From Hypericum androsaemum (taxonomy: Eukaryota; Streptophyta; Magnoliopsida; Malpighiales; Hypericaceae): 64,000 nucleotides of DNA. Numbering within the stretch: position 1 is the first letter of the stretch; each line of letters opens with the position of its first letter. Location: assembly GCA_963995505.1 (NCBI GenBank), contig OZ023181.1, positions 11,280,221 through 11,344,220 on the forward strand, given 5' to 3'. Below, one piece after another: positions 38,260 to 51,412 of the stretch. The translations under genes and the position numbers were made by a program. The notes beneath the pieces were generated by a model. That model was not told where the DNA came from, did no database searches, and was given only the letters and a program-made list of their open reading frames with translations.

Positions 38260-40905
38260 TTTCTTTCCTTTTCTTTCCTTTTCTTGCCTTTCTTTCCTTT
38301 TACTTGCCTTTTTTTGCTTTATGTTTCCTTTTCTTGCCTTTGCTTGCCTTTTCTTGCCTTTTCTTGACATATCTGTCCTTTTCTTGCCTTTTCATACCTT
38401 TTATTGCCCTTTCTTGACTTATCTTGCCCTTTCATTCCTTATCTTGCCAATTCTTTCCTTTTCTTGCTTTTCTTGCCTTATCTTGCCCTTTCTTTCCTTA
38501 TCTTACCTTTTCAAGCCCTTTCTTGCCTATTTTTGCCTTTTCATGCCTTTTCCTTGCCTTTTCTTGCCTTTTCTTAACTTATCTTGCATTTTCTTGCCTT
38601 TTCCTTGCCTTTTCTTACATTTTCTTGCCTTTTCTTACCTTTTTTTCCTTTTTTTTTCTTTTCTTGCCTTTTCGTACCATTTCCCTGCCTTTTCTTGCCT
38701 TAACTTGCATTTTCTCACCTTTTCCTTGCTTTTTCTTACTTTTCTTGCCTTTTCCTTGCATTTTCATGTCTTTTCCATGCCTTTTCTTTCATTATCTTGC
38801 CTTTTCCTTGCCTTTTCTTTCCTTTTCTTGCCTTTTCATGCCTTTTCTTGCCTTATCTTTCCTTTTCTTGACTTTTCATGCCTTTTCCATGCCTTTTCCT
38901 TCTTGCCTTTCCTTGCCTTATCTTACCTTTTCCTTGCCTTTTTTTTCCTTTTCTTTCCTTTTCATGCATTTTCTTACCTTATCTTTCCTTTTCTTACATT
39001 TTCATGCCTTTTCCATTGGTTTTATTGCCTTTTCTTTCCTTTTCTTGCCTTATCTTTCCTTTTCCTTGCATTTTCTTACCTTATCTTTCCTTTTCTTGCC
39101 TTTGCTTGGATTTCCTTGCCTTATTTTGCCTTTTCTTGACTTATCTATCTTTTTTCTACCTTTTCTTGCTTTTTTATGTCTTTTCTTACTGTATCTTGCC
39201 CTTTCATTCCTTATCTTGCCTTTTCTTACCTTATCTTGCCTTTCCTTGCCTTTTCCTTGCCTTTTCTTACCTTTTCTTGCATTTTCCTTGAATCTTCATG
39301 CATTTTCCTTACCTTTTCTTACATTTTCTTACCTTTTCTTGCCTTTTCCTTGCCTTTTCTTGCCTAATCTTGCCTTTTCTTGCCTTTTCCTTGCCTTTTC
39401 TTGCCATATCTTGCCTTTTCAATGCATTTTCTTGCCTTTTCTTGCCTTTTTAATTATTTTACTTTCCTTTTCTTGCTTTATCTTTCCTTTTGTTTCCTTT
39501 GCTTGCCTTTTCTTGCCTTATCTGGCCTTTTCTTTCCTTTTCTTGCCTTTTCTTGACATATCTGTCCTTTTCTTGACTTTTCTTGCCTTTTCATTGCCTT
39601 TTCTTGCCTTATCTTGCCCTTTCATTCCTTATCTTGCCTTTTCTTACCTAATCTTGCCTTTTCTTTCCTTTTCTTGCCTTTTCATGCCTTTTCCTTGCCT
39701 TTTCTTGCCTTTTCTTTCCTTATCTTGCCTTTTCTTGTCTTTTCCATGCCATTTCTCACCTTTTCTTCCCTTTTCTTGCCTTTTCTTGCCTTTCCTAGCA
39801 ATTTCATACCATTTCCTTGCCTTTTCTTTCCTAATCTTGCCTTTTCCTTACTTTTTCTTAGCTTTTCTTTCCTGTCTTTTCTATGCCTTTTCTTTCCTTA
39901 TCTTGCCTTTTCATGCCTTTTCTTGCCTTATCTTTCCTTTTCATGCCTTTTCATGCCTTTTCCTTGCCTCATCATTCCTTTTCTTGCCTTGCTTGCCTTT
40001 TCTTGCCTTCTCTTGCCTTTTCTTGCGTTTGCTTGAATTTTCTTGCCTTTTCATGCCTTTTCTTGCCCTTTCATTCCTTATCTTGCATTTTCTTACATTA
40101 TCTTGCCATTTCTTGCCTTTTCTTGCCTTTTCTTTTCTTGCTTTTCCTTTCCTTATCTTGCCTTTTCATGCCTTTTCTTGCCTTTTCATGTCTTTTCCAT
40201 ACCATTTCCTTGCCTTTTCTTGCCTGTTCTCGCCTTATCTAGCCTTTTCCTTGCCTTACCTTGCATTTTCTTGCCTTATCTTTCCTTTTCATTCCTTTTC
40301 TTGCCTCTTCTTACCTTTTCATGCCTTTTCATGCCTTTTTATGCCTTTTCCTACCTTTTCCTTGCCTTTTCCTCCCTTTTCCTTGCCTTTCCTTTCCTTT
40401 TCTTGCCTTTTCCTTGCCTTTTCTTACCTTATCTTTCCTTTTTTTAACCTTTTCTTGCCTTTTCATGCCTTTTCTTTGCTTATCTTGCCTTTTCTTGCCT
40501 TGTCCTTGCCTTTCCTTACCTTTTCTTGCCTTTTCTTTGACTTTTCATGCATTTTCCATGCCTTTTCTTGCCTTTTCCTTACCTTTTCCTTGCCTTTTCT
40601 TTCATTTCCTTGCCTTATCTCATCTTTTCTTGCCTTTTCCTTGCCATTTCTTGCCTTTTCTTTCCTTTTCTTGCCTTTCTTTCGTTTTACTTGCCTTTTT
40701 TTTCTTTATGTTTCCTTTTCTTGCCTTTGCTTGCCTTTTCTTGCATTTTCTTGACATATCTGTCCTTTTCTTGCCTTTTCATGCCTTTTCTTGCCCTTTC
40801 TTGCCTTATCTTGCCCTTTCATTCCTTATCTTGCCATTTCTTTCCTGTTCTTGCCTTTCTTGCCTTATCTTCCCCTTTCATTCCTTATCTTACCCTTTCA
40901 TGCCT
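38260..40905 (+). repeat. 2.7-kb segmental tandem duplication C, copy 2
   Basis: This second copy is about 110 bp shorter than copy 1 because of several small internal deletions; for example, copy 1 has extra units near 37,190 and 37,300 that are missing here near 39,870 and 39,960. It shares with copy 1 the unusual landmark CCATTGGTTTTATT, found nowhere else in the window. Confidence 0.83.
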
Positions 40906-42404
40906 TTTCTTGCCTATTCTTGCCTTTTTTCCTATTCTTGCCTTTTCTTGCCTTTTCGTACATTTTTCTTACCATTTCTTTCCTTAACTTGCATTTTCTT
41001 GCCTTTTCCTTGCTTTTTCTTATCTTTTCTTGCCTTTTCCTTGCATTTTCATGTCTTTTCCATGCCTTTTCTTTCCTTATCTTGCCTTTTCATGCCTTTT
41101 CCTTGCCTTTTCTTGCCATTTCTTGCCTTATCTTTCCTTTTCTCGCCTTTTCATGCCTTTTCCATGCCTTTTCCTTGCCTTTTCTTGCCTTTTCCTTTCC
41201 TTTTTTTTCCTTTTCTTGCCTTTTCATGCATTTTCTTGCCTTGTCTTTCCTTTTCTTGCATTGTCATGCCTTTTCCATGGGTTTTATTGCCTTTTCTTGC
41301 CTTTTCCTTGCCTTTTCTTGCCTTATCTTTCCTTTTCTTGCCTTTTCTTGCCTTATCTTGCCTTTTCTTTCATTTTCTTGCCTTTTTTTGCCTTTTCTCG
41401 ACTTATTTGTCTTTTTCCTGCCTTTTCTTGCTTTTTCATGTCTTTTCTTGCCGTATCTTGCCCTTTCATTCCTTATCTTGCCTTTTCTTACCTTATCTTG
41501 CCTTTTCTTGCCTTCACCTTGCCTTTTCTTACCTTTTCTTGCCTTTTCCTTGAATTTTCATGCCTTTTCCTTGCCTTTTCTTGCCTTTTCTTGCCTTTTC
41601 TTTCCTTTTCTTGCACTTTCTTTCCTTTTACTTGCCTTTTTTTGCTTTATGTTTCCTTTTCTTGCCTTTGCTTGCCTTTTCTTGCCTTTTCTTGACATAT
41701 CTGTCCTTTTCTTGCCTTTTCATGCCTTATCTTGCCCTTTCTTGCCTTATCTTGCCCTTTCATTCCTTATCTTCCTATTTCTTTCCTGTTCATGCCTTTT
41801 CTTGCCTAATCTTGCCTTTTCATGCCTTTTCCTTGCCTTTTCTTTCCTTATCTTGCATTTTCTTGCATTTTCCTTGCTTTTTCTTACCTTTTCTTGCCTT
41901 TTCCTTGCATTTTCATGTCTTTTCCATGCCTTTTCTTTCCTTATCTTGCCTTTTCTTGCCTTTTCCTTGCCTTTTCTTGGCTTTTCATGCCTTTTCTTGC
42001 CTTATCTTTCCTTTTCTCGCATTTTCATGCCTTTTCCATGCCTTTTCCTTGCCTTTTCTTGCCTTTTCCTTTCCTTTTTTTTCCTTTTCTTGCCTTTTCA
42101 TGCATTTTCTTGCCTTGTCTTTCCTTTTCTTGCATTTTCATGCCTTTTCCATGGGTTTTATTGCCTTTTCTTGCCTTCTCTTTCCTTTTCCTTGCCTTTT
42201 CTTGCCTTATCTTTCCTTTTCTTGCATTTTCTTGCTTTATCTTGCCTTTTCTTTCATTTTCCTGCCTTTTCTTGCCTTTTATCGACTTATTTGTCTTTTT
42301 CCTGCCTTTTCTTGCTTTTTCATGACTTTTCTTGCCGTATCTTGCCCTTTCATTCCTTCTCTTGCCTTTTCTTACCTTATCTTGCCTTTTCTTGCCTTTT
42401 CCTT

Positions 42405-42612
42405 GCCTTTTCTTACCTTTTCTTGCCTTTTCCTTGAATTTTCATGCATTTTCTTTGCCTTTTCTTACCTTTTCTTACCTTTTCCTTGCCTTTTCTTGCC
42501 TTTTCCTTGCCTTTTCTTACCTTTTCTTGCCTTTTCCATGAATTTTCATGCATTTTCTTTGCCTTTTCTTACCTTTTCTTACCTTTTCCTTGCCTTTTCT
42601 TTCCTTTCCTTG
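42405..42612 (+). repeat. 104-bp tandem duplication
   Basis: GAATTTTCATGCATTTTC followed by TTTGCC occurs at 42,436 and again at 42,540, each followed by the same TTACC-containing units. The period of 104 bp is about ten units. One difference is TTTTCCTTGAATT against TTTTCCATGAATT. Confidence 0.72.
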
Positions 42613-45139
42613 CCTTATCTCGCCTTATCTTGCCTTTTCTTACCTTATCTTGCCTTTTCTTGCCTTTTCCTTGCCTTTTCTTGCCATATCTTGCCTTTTC
42701 TTTCCTTATCTTGCCTTTTCCTTGCCTTTTCCATGCATTTTCTTGCCTTTTCTTGTCTTTTACTAGCCTTTTCTTGCTTTATCTTACCTTTTCTTTCCTT
42801 TGCTTACCTTTTCTTGCCTTATCTGGCCTTTTCTTTCCTTTTCTTGCCTTTTCTTGACATATCTGTCCTTTTCTTGACTTTTCTTGCCTTTTCATTGCCA
42901 TTTCTTGCCTTATCTTGCCCTTGCATTCCTTATCTTGCCTTTTCTTACCTAATCTTGCCTTTTCTTTCCTTTTCTTGCCTTTTCATGCCTTTTCCTTGCC
43001 TTTTCCTGCCTTTTCTTTCCTTATCTTGCCTTTTCTTTCCTTATCTCGCCTTATCTTGCCTTTTCCTGCCTTATTTTGCCTTTTCTTGCCTTTTCCTTGC
43101 CTTTTCTTGCCATATCTTGCCTTTTCTTTCCATATCTTGCCTTTTCCTTGCCTTTTCCATGCATTTTCTTGCCTTTTCTTGTCTTTTACTTGCCTTTTCT
43201 TGCTTTATCTTTCCTTTTCTTTCCTTTGCTTACCTTTTCTTACCTTATCTAGCCTTTTCTTTCCTTTTCTTGCCTTTTCTTGACATATCTGTCTTTTTCT
43301 TTACTTTTCTTGCCTTTCCATGCCATTTCTTGCCCCTTCATTCCTTATCTTGCCTTTTCTTACCTAATCTTGCATTTTCTTTCCTTTTCTTGCCTTTTCA
43401 TGCCTTTTCCTTGCCTTTTCTTGCCTTTTCTTTCCTTATCTTGCCTTATCTTACCTTTTCCTTGCCATTTCTCACCTTTCCTTGCCTTTTTTTGCCTTTT
43501 CTTGCTTTTCCTTGCCTTTTCGTACCATTTCCTTGCGTTTTCTTCCTTATCTTGCCTTTTCCTTGCTTTTTCTTACCGTTTCTTTCCTTTTCCTTGCCTT
43601 TTGATGTCTTTTCCATGCTTTTTCTTTCCTTTTCTTGCATTTTCCTTGCCTTTTACTTGCCTTTTCTTTCCTTTTATTGCCTTTTCATTCCTTTTCTTGC
43701 CTTAGCTTTCCTTTTCATGCATTTTCATGCCTTTTCTTATCTTTTCCTTGCCTTATCTTTCCTTTTCTTGCCTTGCTTGCCTTTTCTTGCCTTCTCTTGC
43801 CTTTTTTTGCATTTCCTTGCCTTTTCTTGACTTATCTGGCCTTTTCTTGCCTTTTCATGCCTTTTCTTGCCTTTTCTTGCCTTTTTCTTGCCTTTTCTTG
43901 CCTTTTCTTGCCTTTCTTTCCTTTAACTTGCCTTTTCTTGCTTTATGTTTCCTTTTCTTGCCTTTTCTTGACAAATCTGTCCTTTTCTTGCCATTTCTTG
44001 CCTTTTCATGCATTTTCTTGCCCTTTCTTTCCTTTTTTTGCCCTTTCTTTCCTTTTCTTGCCTTTCTTGCCTTATGTTCCCTTTCATTCCTTATCTTACC
44101 TTTTCATGCCTTTTCTTGCCTATTCTTGCCTTTTCATGCCTTTTCCTTGCCTTTTCTTACCTTTTCTTTCCTTATCTTGCATTTTTTTGCCTTTTCCTTG
44201 CCTTTTCTTACCTTTTTTTGCCTTTTCTTGTCTTTTTTCCCTTTCTTGCCTTTTTGTACCTTTTCCTTTCCTTTTCTTGCCCTAACTTGCATTTTCTTGC
44301 CTTTTCCTTGCATTTTCTTACCTTTTCTTGCCTTTTCCATGCATTTTCATGTCTTATTCATGCCTTTTCTTTCCTTATCATGCCTTTTCTTGCCTTTTCC
44401 TTGCCTTTTCTTTCCTTTTCTTGCCTTTTCATGCCTTTTCTTGCCTTATCTTTCCTTATCTTGCCTTTTCTTGCATTTTCCTTGCTTCTCTTGCCTTTTC
44501 TTGCGTTCTCTTCCTTTTCTTGCCTTTTCATTCCTTTTCTTACCTTCTCTTGACTTATCTGGCATTTTCTTGCCTTTTCATTCCTTTTCTTGCCTTATCT
44601 TGCCTTTTCTTGCCCCTACATTCCTTATCTTACCTTTTCTTACCATATCTTGCCCTTTCATTCCTTTTCTTGCATTTTCTATCCTTTTCTTGCCTTTTCA
44701 TGCCTTTTCCTTGCATTTTCTTGCCTTTTCTTTCCTTATCTTGCCTTTTCTTGCCTTTTCCATGCCTTTTCTCACCTTTTCTTTCCTTATCTTGCCTTTC
44801 CTTTCCTTTTCATGTCTATTCCATGCCTTTTCTTTCCTTCTCTTGCCTTTTCCTTGCCTTTTCTTTGCTTTTCCTGCCTTTTCATCCCTTTTCTTGCCTT
44901 AACTTTCCTTTTCTTGCCTTTTCATGCCTTTTCTTGCCTTTCTTTCCTTTTCCTTCCCTTTTCTTGCCTTATCTTTCCTTTTCTTTCCTTGCTTGCCTTT
45001 TCTTGCCTTCTCTTGCTTTTTCTTGCATTTGCATGCCTTTTCTTGACTTATCTGGCCTTTTCTTACCATTTCATGCCTTTTCTTGCTTTTTCATTCCTTA
45101 TCTGCATTTTCATGCATTTTCTTGCCTTTTCATGCCTTT

Positions 45140-46700
45140 TCCATGCCTTTTCCTTGCCTGTTCTCGCCTTATCTAGCCTTTTCCTTGCCTTTTCTTGCCT
45201 TACCTTGCATTTCCTTGCCTTATCTTTCCTTTTCTTGCCTTTTCTTGCCTTTTCTTATCTTTTCATCCCAGTTCTTGCCTTTTTATGCCTTTTCCTTACC
45301 TTTCCTTGCCTTTTCCTTGCCTTTTCTTACCTTTTCTTACCTTTTCATGTGTTTTCCATGCCTTTTCTTGCCTTTTCTTTCCTTTTCCATGCCTTTTCCT
45401 GCCTTATCTTTCCTTTTCTTGCCTTGGTTGCCTTTTCTTGCATTTGCTTGCCTTTTCTTAATTTATCTGGCCTTTTCTTGCCTTTTCACTCCTTTTCTTG
45501 CCTTATCTTGCCTTTTCTTACCATATCTTGCCTTTTCTTGCCCTATCATTCCCTTTCTTGCATTTTCTATCCTTTTCTTGCCTTTTCATGCCTTTTCCTT
45601 GCCTTTTCTTGCCTTTTCATGTCTTATCTTACCTTTTCTTATCATATCTTGCCTTTTCGTGCCCTATCATTCCTTTTCTTGCCTTTTCTATCCTTTTCTT
45701 GCCTTTTCATGCCTTTTCCTTGCCTTTTCTTGCCTTTTCTTTCCTTACTTGCCTTTTCCTTGCTTTTCCTTGCTTTTTCTTACCTTTTCTTTCCTTCTCT
45801 TGCCTTTTCTTGCCTTTTCCTTGCCTTTTCTTTCCTTTTCTTTCCTTTTCTTCCCTTTTCATGCCTTTTCTTGCCTTATCTTTACTTTTCTTGCCTTTTC
45901 ATGCCTTGTCTTTCCTTTTCTTGCCTTGCTTGCCTTTTCTTGCCTTCTCTTGCCTTTTCTTGCATTAGCTTGCCTTTTCTTTCCTTTTCATGCCTTTTCC
46001 TTGCCTTTTCTTGCCTGTTCTCGCCTTATCTAGCCTTTTCCTTGCCTTTTTTTGCCTTACCATGCATTTTCTTGCCTTGTCTTTCCTTTTCTTGCATTTT
46101 CTTACGTTTTCAGGCCTTTTCTTGCCTTTTTATGCCTTTTCCTTGCCTTTTCCTGCCTTTTCCTTATCTTTCCTTGCCTTTTCTTTCCTTTTCCTTGCCT
46201 TTTCTTACCTTATCTTTCATTTTCTTACCTTTTCTTGCCTTTTCTTTCCTTTTCTTTCCTTTTCTTGCCATTTCTTTCCTTTTCTTGCCTTTTCATGCCT
46301 TTTCTTTCCTTATTTTGCCTTTTCTTGCCTTTTCCTTTCCTTTTCCTGCCTTATCTTGCATTTTCTTGCCTTTTCCTTGCCTTTTCTTGCCTTATCTTGT
46401 CTTTTCTTGCCTTATATTGCCTTTTGCTTGCCTTTTCTTGCCTTTCCCATGCCTTTTCTTGCCTTTTCATTACTTTTCTTGCCTTTTCTTTCCTTTTCTT
46501 GCCTTTTCTTGCCTTTTCTTACCTTTCCCATGGATTTTCTTTCCTTATCTTGCCTTTTCCTTGCCTTTTCTTGCCTTTTCTTGCCTTATCTTGCCATATC
46601 TTTCCTTTTCCTTCCCTTTTCTTGCATTACCTTGCATTTTCTTGCCTTATCTTGCCTTATCTTTCCTTATCATTCCTTTTCTTTCCTTTTCTTGCCTTAT
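45140..46700 (+). repeat. Block D, copy without the LTR
   Basis: This stretch shares unit order with 57.7-60.7 kb. Both contain CTAGCCTTTTCCTTG, a pair of TACCATATC/TATCATATC units 121 bp apart, and the series TTTACTTTTC, GCCTTGTCTTTCC, GCCTTGCTTGCC. The units after 45,974 then match those after the LTR (TTCTCGCCTTATCTAGCC, CATGCATTTTC, CAGGCCTTTTC). It therefore represents the uninterrupted form of the LTR insertion site. Confidence 0.78.
45511..45752 (+). repeat. 121-bp tandem duplication in block D (45.5 kb)
   Basis: The unit CATATCTTGCC lies at 45,522 and again at 45,643, each followed by similar units ending in CCTATCATTCC and TTTTCTATCC. The same arrangement, with the same 121-bp spacing, is present in the other D copy near 58.7 kb, so this duplication is older than the split of the two blocks. 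Edges are approximate. Confidence 0.65.
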
Positions 46701-49700
46701 CTTGCATTTTCTTTCCTCGTCTTTCATTTGCGTTCCTTTTCTTGCCTTTCCTTCCCTTTTCTTGCCTTATCTTGCCTAATCTTGCCTTTTCTTTCCTTAT
46801 CTTGATTTTTCTTGCCACTTTCTTGCCTTATCTTGCCTTTTCTTGCCTCATCTTTCATTTTCTTTTCTTTTCTTGCCCTATCTTGCCCTATCTTACCTTT
46901 TCTTGCCTTTTGCTTGCCTTTTCTTTCCTTTTCTTGCCTTAAATTGCCTTATCTTCCCTTTTCTTGCCTTTTCCTTGCCATGTCTTTCCTTTTCTTGCCT
47001 TTTCATGCCTTTTCTTGTCTTATCTTTCCTTTTCTTGCATTTTATAACTTTTCCATGCCTTTTCTTACCTTTTCCTTGCCTTTTCTTGCCTTACCTTGCC
47101 TTATCTTTCCTTTTCTTGCCTTATCTTGCCTTATCTTTCCTTTTCTTTCCTTTTCGTTACTTACCTTGCCCTTTCATTCCTTATCTTGCCTTTTCTTACC
47201 TAATCTTGCCTTTTCTTGCCTTTTCTTGCCTATTCTTTCTTTTTCTTGCCTTTTCATGCCTTTTCCTTGCCTTTCCTTGCCTTTTCTTGCCTTTTCTTGC
47301 CTTTTCCTTTCCATTTCACACCTTTCCTTCCCTCTTCTTGCCTTTTCTTTCCTTTTCTTGCCTTTCCTTGCCTTTTCGTACCTTTTCCTTGCCATTTCTT
47401 TCCTTATCTTGCCTTTTCTTGCCTTTTCCTCGCTTTTTCTTACGTTTTCTTTCCTTTTCCTTGCCTTTTCATGTCTTTTCCATGCCTTTTCTTTCCTTAT
47501 CTTGCCTTTTCCTTGCCTTTTCCTTGCATTTTCTTTCCTTTTCTTGCCTTTTCATGCCTTTTCTTGCCTTATCTTTCCTTTTCTTGCCTTTTCTTGCCTT
47601 TTCCTTGCCTCATCTTTCCTTTTCTTGCCTATGCTTGCCTTTTCTTGCCTTATCTTGCATTTTCTTTTCTTTTCTTGCTTTTTCATGTCTTTTCTTGCCA
47701 TATCTTGCCCTTTCATTCCTTATCTTGCCTTTTCTTACCTTTTCTTGCCTTTTCCTTGCCTCATCTTTCCATTTCTTGCCTTGCTTGCCTTTTCTTTCCT
47801 TCTCTTGCTTTTTCATGCCTTTTCTTGCCCTTTCATTCCTTATCTTGCATTTTCTTACATTATCTTACCATTTTTGCCATTTCTTACCTTTTCTTGCCTT
47901 TTCTTGCTTTTCCTTTCCTTATCTTGCCTTTTCATGCCTTTTCCATGCCTTTTCTTGCCTTTTCCTTACCTTATCCTTGCCTTTTCTTTCATTTCCTTGC
48001 CTTATCACGCCTTTTCTTGCCTTTTCCTTGCCTTTTCTTGCCTTTTTCTTGCCTTTTCTTGCCTTTTCTTGCCTTTCTTTCCTTTTACTTGCCTTTTTTT
48101 ACTTTATGTTTCCTTTTCTTCCCTTTTCTTGACATATCTGTCCTTTTCTTGCCTTTTCATGCCTTTTCTTGCCCTTTCTTGCCTTATCTTGCCCTTTCAT
48201 TCCTTATCTTGCCATTTCTTTCCTTTTCTTGCTTTTCTTGCCTTATCTTTCCCTTTCATTCTTTATCTTACCTTTTCATGCCTTTTCTTGCCTATTTTTG
48301 CCTTTTCATGCCTTTTCCTTGCCTTTTCTTGCCTTTTCTTTCCTTATCTTGCATTTTCTTGCCTTTTCCTTGCCTTTTCTTACCTTTTCTTTCCTTTTCT
48401 TGCCTTTTCTTGCCTTTTTGTACCTTTTGCTAGCCTTTTCTTGCCTTAAATTGCATTTTCTCACCTTTTCCTTGCTTTTTCTTACTTTTCTTGCCTTTTC
48501 CTTGCACTTTCATATCTTTTCCATGCCTTTTCTTTCCTTATCTTGCCTTTTCTTTCCATTTCCTTGCCTTTTCCTTGCCTTTTCTTTCCTTTTCTTGCCT
48601 TTTCATGCCTTTTCTTGCCATATCATTCCTTTTCTTGACTTTTCAAGCCTTTTCCATGCCTTTTCCTTGGCTTTTCTTGCCTTTTCTTGCATTTCCTTGC
48701 CTTTTCTTGCCTTTTCCTTGCCTTTTTTTTTCCTTTTCTTGCCTTTTCATGCATTTTCTTACCTTATCTTTCCTTTTCTTACATTTTCATGCCTTTTCCA
48801 TGGCTTATCTATCTTTTTTCTACCTTTTCTTGCTTTTTCATGTCTTTTCTTGCCGTATCTTGCCCTTTCATTCCTTATCTTGCCTTTTCTTACCTTATCT
48901 TGCATTTCCTTGCCTTTTCCTTGCCTTTTCATACCTTTTCTTGCCTTTTTCTTGAATTTTCATGCATTTTCCTTGCCTTTTCATACCTTTTCTTACCTTT
49001 CCTTGTCTTTTCTTTCCTTTCCTTGCCTTATCTCGCCTTTTCTTACCTTTTCCTTGCCTTTTCTTGCCTTATCTTGCCTTTTCTTGCCTTTTCCTTGCTT
49101 TTCCTTTCCTTATCTTGCCTTTTCCATGCATTTTCTTGCCTTTTCTTGCCTTTTCCATGCATTTTCTTGCATTTTCTTGCCTTTTCAATCATTTTACTTG
49201 CCTTTTCTTGCTTTATCTTTCCTTTTCTTTCCTTTGCTTGCCTTTTCTTGCCTTATCTGGCCTTTTCTTTCCGTTTCTTGCCTTTTCTTGACATATCTGT
49301 CCTTTTCTTGACTTTTCTTGCCTTTTCAATGCCTTTTCTTGCCTTATCTTGCCCATTCATTCCTTATCTTGCCTTTTCTTACCTGATCTTGCCTTTTCTT
49401 GCCTTTTCTTTCCTTTTCTTGCCTTTTCATGCCTTTTCCTTGCCTTATCTTGCCTTTTCTTTCCTTATCTTACCATTTCTTGCCTTTTACTTGCCATTTC
49501 TCACCTTTCCTTCCCTTTTCTTGCCTTTTCTTTCCTTTTCTTGCCTTTCCTTGCCTTTTCTTTCCTTATCTTGCCTTTTCTTGCCTTTTCCTTGCTTTTT
49601 CTTACCTTTTCTTTCCTTTTCCTTGCCTTTTCTTTTTTTTTTCATGCCTTTTCTTTCCTTATCTTGCCTTTTCCTCACCTTTTCCTTGCCTTTTCTTTCC

Positions 49701-51310
49701 TTTTCTTGCCTTTTCATGCCTTTTCTTGCCTTATCTTTCCTTTTCTTGCCTTTTCATGCCTTTTCTTGCCTTTTCCTTGCCTCATCTTTGCTTTTCTTGC
49801 CTTTGCTTGCCTTTTCTTGCCTTATCTTGCCTTTTCTTTTCTTTTCTTGCTTTTTCATATCTTTTCTTGCCATATCTTGCCCTTTCATTCCTTATCTTGC
49901 CTTTTCTTACCTTTTCTTGCCTTTTCCTTGCCTTTTCTTACCTTTTCTTACCTTTTCTTGCCTTTTCCTTGCCTTTTCTTTCCTTTCCTTGCCTTATCTC
50001 GCCTTTTCTTGACTTTTCCTTGCCTTTTCTTACCTTATCTTGCCTTTTCTTTCGTTATCTTTCCTTTTCTTGCCTTTTCTTGCCTTTTAAATCATTTTAC
50101 TTGCCTTTTCTTGCTTTATCTTTCCTTTTCTTTCCTTTGCTTGCCTTTTCTTGCCTTATCTGGCCTTTTCTTTCCTTTTCTTGCCTTTTCTTGACATATC
50201 TGACATTTTCTTACCTTTTCTTGCCTTTTCATGCCTTTTCCTTGCCTTTTCTTGCCTTTTCTTTCCTTATCTTGCCTTTTCATGCCTTTTCCTTGCAATT
50301 TCTTACCTTTCCTTGCATTTTCTTACCTTTCCTTGCCTTTTCGTACCTTTTCCTTGCCTTTTCTTTCCTTATCTTGCCTTTTCTTGCCTTTTCCTTGCTT
50401 TTTCTTACCTTTTCTTTCCTTTTCCTTGCCTTTTCTTTCCTTTTCTTGCCTTTTCATGCCTTTTCTTGCCTTTTCTTTCCTTTTCTTGCCTTTTCATGCC
50501 TTTTCTTGCCTTATCTTTCCTTTTCTTGCCTTTTCTTATCTTTTCCTTGCCTTATCTTTCCTTGTCTTGCCTTGCTTGCCTTTTCTTGCCTTCTCTTGCC
50601 CTTTCTTGTGTTTGCTTTCCTTTTCTTGACTTATCTGGCCTTTTCTTGACTTCTCATGCCTTTTCTTGCCCTTTCATTCCTTATCTTGCCTTTTCTTACA
50701 TTGTCTTGCCTTTTCATGCCTTTTCCATACCTTTTCCTTGCCTTTTCTTGCCTGTTCTTGCCTTATCTAGCCTTTTCCTTGCCTTACCTTGCATTTTCTT
50801 GCCTTATCTTTCCTTTTCTTTCTTTTTCTTTCATTTTATTGCCTTTTCTTACCGTTTCATGCCTTTTCTTGCCTTTTTATGCCTTTTCCTACCTTTTCCT
50901 TGCCTTTTCCTGCCTGTCCTTGCCTTTTCTTGCCTTTTCCTTGCCTTTTCTTACCTTATCTTACCTTTTTTTAACCTTTTCTTGCCTTTTCCTTGCCTTT
51001 TCTTACCTTTTCTTGCCTTTTTCTTGCCTTTTCTTGACTTTTCTTTCCTTTTACTTGCCTTTTCTTGCTTTATGTTTCCTTTTCTGGCCTTTGCTTGCCT
51101 TTTCTTGACATATCTGTCCTTTTCTTGCCTTTTCTTGTTTTTTCATGCCTTTGCTTGCCTTTTCTTGCCCTTTCTTGCCTTATCTTGTCCTTTCATTCCT
51201 TATCTTACCATTTCTTTCCTTTTCTAGCCTTATCTTGCCCTTTCATTCCTTATCTTACCTTTTCATGCCTTTTCTTGCCTATTCTTGCCTTTTCATGCCT
51301 TTTCCTTGCC

Positions 51311-51412
51311 TTTTCTTATCTTTTCTTTCCTTATCTTGCATTTTCTTGCCTTTTCATTGCCTTTTCTTATCTTTTCTTTCCTTATCTTGCATTTTCTTGC
51401 CTTTTCATTGCC
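51311..51412 (+). repeat. 51-bp tandem duplication (five units)
   Basis: TTTTCTTATCTTTTCTTTCC occurs at 51,311 and 51,362, with identical following units up to TTTTCATTGCC. The period of 51 bp equals four 10-bp units plus one 11-bp unit, the same size as the pair at 2,327. The two halves look identical, so this appears to be a young event. Confidence 0.8.
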
